Source of the DNA: Boesenbergia rotunda
Taxonomy: Eukaryota > Streptophyta > Magnoliopsida > Zingiberales > Zingiberaceae
Length of the DNA stretch: 64,000 bases
Assembly (NCBI GenBank): GCA_024364735.1
Contig: JAGFNQ010009511.1
Location: forward strand, 124,001 to 188,000
Reading direction: 5' to 3'
Part shown: one piece after another, positions 59,153-64,000 of the stretch
How the letters are laid out: each line of letters begins with the position of its first letter
How positions within the stretch are numbered: the first letter of the stretch is position 1
The notes under the pieces: model-generated
The model's database searches: none
What the model saw: the letters and a program-made list of their open reading frames with translations, nothing else
What the model was told of the DNA's origin: nothing
Made by a program: the position numbers and the translations under genes

Positions 59153-60492
59153 TAGACCTGACCCCGGGCCGGGTCTAGTCCGGACCTCGCCCGGAACCGG
59201 CCCGGGTCAACGGGCCGGGTGACCCGTTGACTCGATTCGCCGGGCCGAACCGGAACCGGCAGGATGCCGGGCCGGTTATGATTCGCGCAGCCAAAACCGG
59301 TGAACCGGCAGTTAATCGCCGATTCGCCTGAAGTCTGCGAAAAATTTTACAGGAGGAGATTAAAGGAATAAAAATTGAAAAGGCAAGGTATTTGAGCGGG
59401 CATCCTCTTCCAAATACCATGTATTAAATTGTCAAAAATAAATACTACTCTTAATCTTAACAAAAAGACTACAAATGATTTTAATGTCTGGCCTGGACTT
59501 ATATAGAGCACTTTCCCAAATGAACATTCTGCAGTTAGCGATGTGGGACTAATTCACCATTCATTAATTTCAGATTTGATAAAATTGTCACAAATATATC
59601 CCACATATTTCATCATTCATTAACTTCAGATTTGATAAAACTGTCACAAATATGTTTATTTAAATTATGTTTAATTTCTTTTATTAAAAAGTCATAAAAA
59701 TTTTCTTAGAAGTCCCAAAAAAATTATATTATATATATATATATATATATATATGTTAGTAAAACAAATAAAATTTTGATGAATAATTTACCGAAATAGT
59801 TCTTGTTCTTAATCTGAATAAAAATTGGATTTATTTGCTCCTTGGAATTAGTGGTGGTTCTTGCTCTCACGCGCCGGGATCTCGCATCTGAAATGCAGCC
59901 GGAAATGATCGCTCCTCCGCACATCCTCGATCCCGTCGTCAAAAAACACGGAAGAAACCCAATCGAAAAAGCTTTCTCCAACAGAGCGAGTAGTTGAAGC
60001 GGAGCCTCGGCCTTTGTCTTATAGCGAGCGAGAGAGACCATAATTTCCTCACTCGGTAACCATTTACTCGGCATTCCATCTCCATTCTTATTGGCCTGCC
60101 TTCGTGGGGCTCGTATAAATATATATTTAATAGGCATATTATAAATTTCATAATTCTCTAACCATATTTTAAGAAAAGGTGAAAAATAGAAAATGATAAA
60201 ATGGGAATTTTCGGATACGGTCATCGTTCAGCTCAAGGAGATGTCGGCTACGTTTGCCTTTTTTTTTTTTGCCTAAAGTGCCTAAATTTATTTTTTTTTA
60301 ATTTAATTTTTAATTTTTTAATATAATAATCTTGAACCGTGGCGAACCGTGAACCGAACCGTGAATCGGCGGTTCCGAACCGTGAACCGTAACCGGCTTA
60401 GGCGGTTAAGGTTAAGGGTCGACCTCCCACGAACCGTCGAACCGGCGGTTCCGAACCGTCGAACCGTCGGTTCCGAACCGTGGTCGGGTCTA
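59153..60492. mobile_element. hAT-like non-autonomous transposon inside the solo LTR
   Basis: 1340 bp. Flanked by GTTGGACT (59145-59152) and GTTAGACT (60493-60500), an 8-bp duplication with one change. Removing the element restores continuity with the element N LTR. Terminal inverted repeats TAGACCTGACC and TAGACCCGACC. Subterminal CCGGCCCGGG/AACCGGC and GAACCGTGAACC repeats are dense. No transposase frame. The centre carries the ERF-like fragment described separately. Confidence 0.82.
59862..59924 (-). pseudogene. Captured group VII ERF first-exon fragment (N-degron motif) inside the hAT element
   Basis: On the minus strand an ATG at 59924 begins MCGGAIIS, the invariant start of group VII ethylene-response factors (RAP2.2/RAP2.12/HRE type), followed after a short diverged segment by ARSRRV, also like the usual continuation before the LWPDL block. 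That later block and the AP2 domain are absent. Upstream is leader-like sequence and, about 190 bases before the ATG, a TATATATTTATA box (about 60114-60130). In this family Cys2 is oxidised to trigger degradation in oxygen (family knowledge). I infer that the transposon picked up promoter, leader and exon start of such a gene; expression is unknown. The match rests on about 14 residues. Confidence 0.55.
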
Positions 60493-60535
60493 GTTAGACT
60501 TTTACTTAGCCTTCGAGACTCTCGGATCTCGAGAC

Positions 60536-61029
60536 GTTCAAACCTCGACCCGTCTCTACTTTTGTCCTTAGTCATCGTTCAGCTAATTTGCTCAATCCCT
60601 CGGACCAAGACTTCATGCCTGACTTCACTCATCAGGACTTTTGCCCGGCTTCACTCACCAGGTCTTAGTGCCCAGCTTCACTCACCAGGACTTAGTGCCC
60701 AGCTTCATTCACCATGTCTTAGTGCCCAGCTTCACTCACCAGGTCTTAGTGCCCAACCCTTGGTCAAGTCTTAGGTGCCCAGCCCTCGGCCATGACTTAG
60801 TGCCCAATTCCATGAACCAGGACTTAGTGCCTAGGTTAACTAGGACTTTGGTTCACTTGGGTCCAGTTTTCTTGACTAACCCTTCTCTTGTTCAATGTAT
60901 CACTGACTTAAGCATATTGTCAAACATTGAAATACTTAGAGGAGGACATCACTGATACATCTTGTACCAACAACAAGCATAACTAGACACAAAGACTAAT
61001 TTAGTTGATCTTGTATTTCTTGTATCACA
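60536..61029. repeat. Direct repeat A (494 bp): LTR end plus Copia flank
   Basis: Covers the last 436 bases of the solo LTR and 58 bases of Copia flank. The same 494-bp segment recurs at 62989-63482 with scattered differences (a few percent). The LTR at 61030-62988 lies exactly between the two. Confidence 0.88.
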
Positions 61030-62988
61030 TGGTTCTCCCGGCACAAAACAATAAAAACGCAGCGGAAACAAGAACCCACGAGCGATCCAAGCGAAAAAAA
61101 ACTCGTACAAAGTTATCTATCTAATAGATTTATCTACTGTTTATACATTTGAAGTGTTCCCTTCGGTTATCCCGCTCGTCCAAGATGCGCCAGATCTCTT
61201 GCACGTTCAAGCGTCCGTGCCTCTATTCGTATCCACACGGACACAATCTCTCAACTTCGGGAGAACTACCTTAGTTGTGCTAGCAACTTGAGGTAGCTCG
61301 AAAACACCAAGAACTCTTCAGTAGAGTTTCGGCCAAGAGTGGAGGAGAGGAAGAAGAGAGGAAGGGAAGAAGAAAACACACTTAGTTTCATTCGAAAATG
61401 ACTTGACCCCTTTTATATTCATCCCATGAATACCAAGAGTCATTTGTCTCTTTGCCTTCCCTTCATTAAAGCCAATAAAGAGCACATCTTTTCACGTGAC
61501 TCTTCATCTTCTCTTCATCCAATGAAGAGAGACTTTTCTCTTTCCTGCATGCAAATCCGACAGGGCCTCTCGGGCTTCCGACTTGGTCTCCCGACCAAGT
61601 CTCCCGAGTGGCGAGCTCCCGACCCAGTCGACCGAGCTCCGACCTAATCTGCCGAGTGCTGACTCGGCCCGCCGAGCTCCGACTCGGCCCGCCGAGCTCC
61701 GACTCGGTCTGCCGAGTGCCGACCCGATTCGCCGAGCTCCAACTCGATCCGCCGAGCGCCGAGCTCCCGATCTGCGCTCTCGAGTTTCCAACTTGAGCTC
61801 AAATCTCCCGAGTTCCCAACTCAGGCTCGGACCCCCGAGTTCTCCAAATCGGGCTCGGACTCCCGAGTTCCCAACTTGGGTTCGGACTCCCGAGTTCTCC
61901 AACTCGGGCTCTGACTCCCGAGTTCTCCAACTCGGGCTCGGACTCCCGAGTTCTCCAACTCGGGCTCGAACTCCCGAGTTCCCAACTCGGGCTCCTTACA
62001 GCCGAACAGAAATCCTGAAGTATTGTGTTCTTTGTGTGTGACCCAATAGGTTCTTGTGACGTTGGCAATGCGCCTAAACACTTTAGACACATAAACAATG
62101 AGCGGCATCTAGCAATGCATCATTGCTACCCAAGTAACAAGAAAAAGTCGAGATCCGACTAAACCTCCGTGACTATGATAATGTATGACTTTGTCCTTCT
62201 ATTCTTGATATCTAGATTGATCAATGAGGCATAGACCGTGTCATCCTCAATCATCTTGTGTTTCTTGATCCCCGAGTAGACTCACTCAAACAAATGAGCT
62301 CAATATCTCATATTACTCATCTGAGCATGGTCATGCGTTTCAGTAGTCCTACTCGATCAAGGGGCCCACTGATATCACTTCCGTCATATAGGAGGGATAG
62401 ATCCCATCTACATCACTCACATCCCTCCGCATAATTCATTACATACCCAGTGATCGCCTTTATAGTCCACCCTGTTACGGGTGACGTTTGACGATACTTA
62501 AGTACATAACTCTTTATGTAGGGAACCATGGTGACTTCAGGTCTAAGGACTATTCATACCAATAGTCACATGAGAAAGTCTATGACACTCATATGACAAT
62601 CTATGAAACTTTCTCATGGCGGGTCATTCAGTACACATTCACCAATGTATACCCATGTGTTAACTTGATATCACATATCCATGACTTGTGAGCTCAAGTC
62701 ATCAATTGACCTACATGCTAGTCTCCATGCATTAATATTGTCCCTGAATATTAATGCTCGACTAGGAATAATTTAGTGTAGTATTCTCTACATTATCTCA
62801 CTATCGATTCAACCAATCGATTTAATGTAGATAGGAACCTACTACACAAGGACATTATTATACTTAGTCATTCGGCACAGAATACAAAGTAAGTATAATA
62901 ACCAAACATGTCTTTATTAATAATAGAATATGATACATAATGTCTCTAGTCAATCATCACATAATTGGCTCTAGGGCTCCTACTAACA
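61030..62988 (-). repeat. Reverse-oriented LTR of a second family (Copia-type), between the A repeats
   Basis: 1959 bp, TG...CA. On the minus strand it starts TGTTAGTAGGAGCCCTAGAG and ends with a TTTTGTGCCGGGAGAACCA-type segment. An array of CCCGAGTTCTCCAACTCGGG hairpin units lies at about 61795-61995, next to related CCGAGCTCCGACTCGG units at 61600-61790. No coding frame; the open frames over the array are by-products of the repeat. Flanking 5-mers TCACA (left) and GTTCA (right) do not match. Confidence 0.75.
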
Positions 62989-63482
62989 GTTCAAACCTCG
63001 ACCCGTCTCTACTTTTGCCCTTAGTCATCGTTCAGCTAATTTGCTCAATCCCTCGGACCAAGACTTCATATCTAACTTCACTCATCAGGACTTTTGCCCA
63101 GCTTCACTCACCAGGTCTTAGTGCCCAGCTTCACTCACCAGGACTTAGTGTCCAACTTCACTCACCATGTCTTAGTGTCCAGTTTCACTCACCAGGTTTT
63201 AGTGCCCAACTCTTGGTCAGGTCTTAGGTGCCCAGCCCTCGGCCAGGACTTAGTGCCCAATTCCATGAACCAGGACTTAGTGCCTAGGTTAACTAGGACT
63301 TTGGTTCACTTGGGTCCAGTTTTCTTGACTAACCCTTCTCTTGTTCAATGTATCACTGACTTAAGCATATTGTCAAACATTGAAACACTTAGAGGAGGAT
63401 ATCACTGATGCATCTTGCACCAACAATAAGCACAACTAGACACAAAGACTAATTTAGTTGATCTTGTATTTCTTGTATCACA
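62989..63482. repeat. Direct repeat A' (494 bp)
   Basis: Second copy of 60536-61029, including the solo-LTR end at 63425 and a copy of its target site mutated to ATAAG (63426-63430). It then runs into Copia sequence without a break. Confidence 0.88.
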
Positions 63483-64000
63483 TGGAAAATATCAATCAAA
63501 ACAAAGGACAAGAAACAAAAAAGATATTCAGTGCTGACACTATAATGAACTTGGATATGTACAATCTCATTGTGGGAAGCAGAATACGTACAAATATTAT
63601 AAGAAATCAAGTCATATCATTTTGGAATGCAGACTCAATGCAATCAACTCTTTTAGGTGTTTTCTTTTAGTTTTTTAATGTTGTCGGGTTATCAGGAACA
63701 TGAATTAAGTCTACTCCTTGGTTTCTTGATTTGGCCGCTCTTAACCACATTACTAATCAAAACATGGATGTGTTGATTTCAAAGCCTTAAATCAATCTAT
63801 CACTGTAGGCAATGGTAAGAAATTACCAATTCAAGGAGTTGACACAGTTTGTTTGTCGAATAGTTCTACAAAATCAATTTGAATCCCTAATATGTTTTAT
63901 GTTCCTTGATTGACAGCTAATTTTTTTTTCATTTGGACAACTCACTGTCACAATTGTTTAGTTCAATTTTTCCGGGCGGGATCGTCTGGTCCCTAATTTC
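63483..64000 (+). pseudogene. Decayed Copia gag/protease region
   Basis: Readable in shifting frames: a zinc-knuckle remnant (HCGKQNTYKYYKKSSH), then a protease region with PWFLDLAALNHITNQNMD and ITVGNGKKLPIQGVDTV. The usual catalytic DS(G/A) reads DLA here, and stops and shifts are frequent. It continues the Copia element begun at 57090 and runs off the window. Confidence 0.75.

Larger units (their letters stand above)
58208..60971 (-). repeat. Reverse-oriented LTR related to element N, inserted in the Copia remnant (solo LTR)
   Basis: On the minus strand it starts TGTTGGTACAAGATG at 60971, shares the following text with the element N LTR (CAATGTTTGACAATA), and ends CTCTATCGACGGC ... CCCACA at 58208. 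Flanks ACAAG (58203-58207) and ACAAG (60972-60976) form a perfect 5-bp target duplication, so this is a solo LTR. Minus-strand CTATAAAAGGGG near 58706 is the LTR TATA box. A tandem array of CAGCTTCACTCACCAGG and CTTAGTGCC units lies at about 60620-60800. Without the hAT insertion it would be about 1.4 kb. Confidence 0.88.

Noticed and set aside
59724..60224. 166-residue minus-strand open frame as a complete gene
   Set aside because: Only the MCGGAIIS start and a few residues after it look protein-like; the rest is leader or AT-rich sequence including an AT dinucleotide run.
61583..62041. 152-residue plus and 132-residue minus open frames
   Set aside because: Both read through the CCGAG/CTCGG hairpin array in an LTR on overlapping strands; no domain, no promoter.

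Overview
This is nuclear DNA of a flowering plant. It has plant-only gene families (EXORDIUM-like proteins, a QUASIMODO2-like methyltransferase, SKP1), spliceosomal GT-AG introns and dense LTR retrotransposons with the plant initiator-Met primer site TGGTATCAGAGC. The two GC-rich, intronless EXORDIUM-like genes suggest a monocot; a ginger-order species is my guess and is unverified.

Layout. Bases 1-34041 are almost all mobile DNA. An LTR retrotransposon that starts left of the window (element H, ending 13674) contains a complete younger insertion (element N, 3913-11253, target duplication CTTAG). Then come a reverse-oriented LTR (13675-15576), a reverse Ty3-like stretch, and two relatives of each other: element P1 (16222-23092) and element P2 (25146-31927, target duplication TAACT). 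A 957-bp tandem duplication of CACTA transposase sequence follows (32128-34041). H, P1 and P2 share one plan: LTR, initiator-Met primer site, a Copia/SIRE-like gag with no visible protease, integrase or reverse transcriptase, then an internal TATA promoter driving a second gene (ORF2) with a tiny first exon and a phase-2 intron, then an AAAAAGGGGGAGA polypurine tract and the 3' LTR. They look non-autonomous.

Bases about 38.4-55.4 kb are the gene island: two convergent EXORDIUM-like genes (39070-39993 plus; 41152-42090 minus), a six-exon nitronate monooxygenase-like gene (42758-45247), an eight-exon QUASIMODO2-like pectin methyltransferase-family gene (47794-53404) and a two-exon SKP1-like gene (54658-55358). 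Small DNA transposons lie between and inside these genes. I see no operon-like or pathway link beyond a loose cell-wall theme (EXORDIUM-like and QUASIMODO2-like).

Bases 57-64 kb are a decayed Copia element interrupted by a reverse LTR (58208-60971, target duplication ACAAG). That LTR holds a hAT-like element (59153-60492), which appears to carry a captured promoter and first exon of a group VII ERF gene. A second LTR (61030-62988) is flanked by two 494-bp direct repeats with mismatched target sites, the footprint expected from unequal crossing-over between two insertions.

Most notable: the intron-bearing, internally promoted ORF2 of the H/P1/P2 elements; arrays of short palindromes that occur both in the LTR promoter and in the internal promoter of the same element; the MCGGAIIS N-degron fragment inside the hAT element; and the A-B-A recombination scar. 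All exon models were assembled by eye from splice sites and reading-frame continuity.
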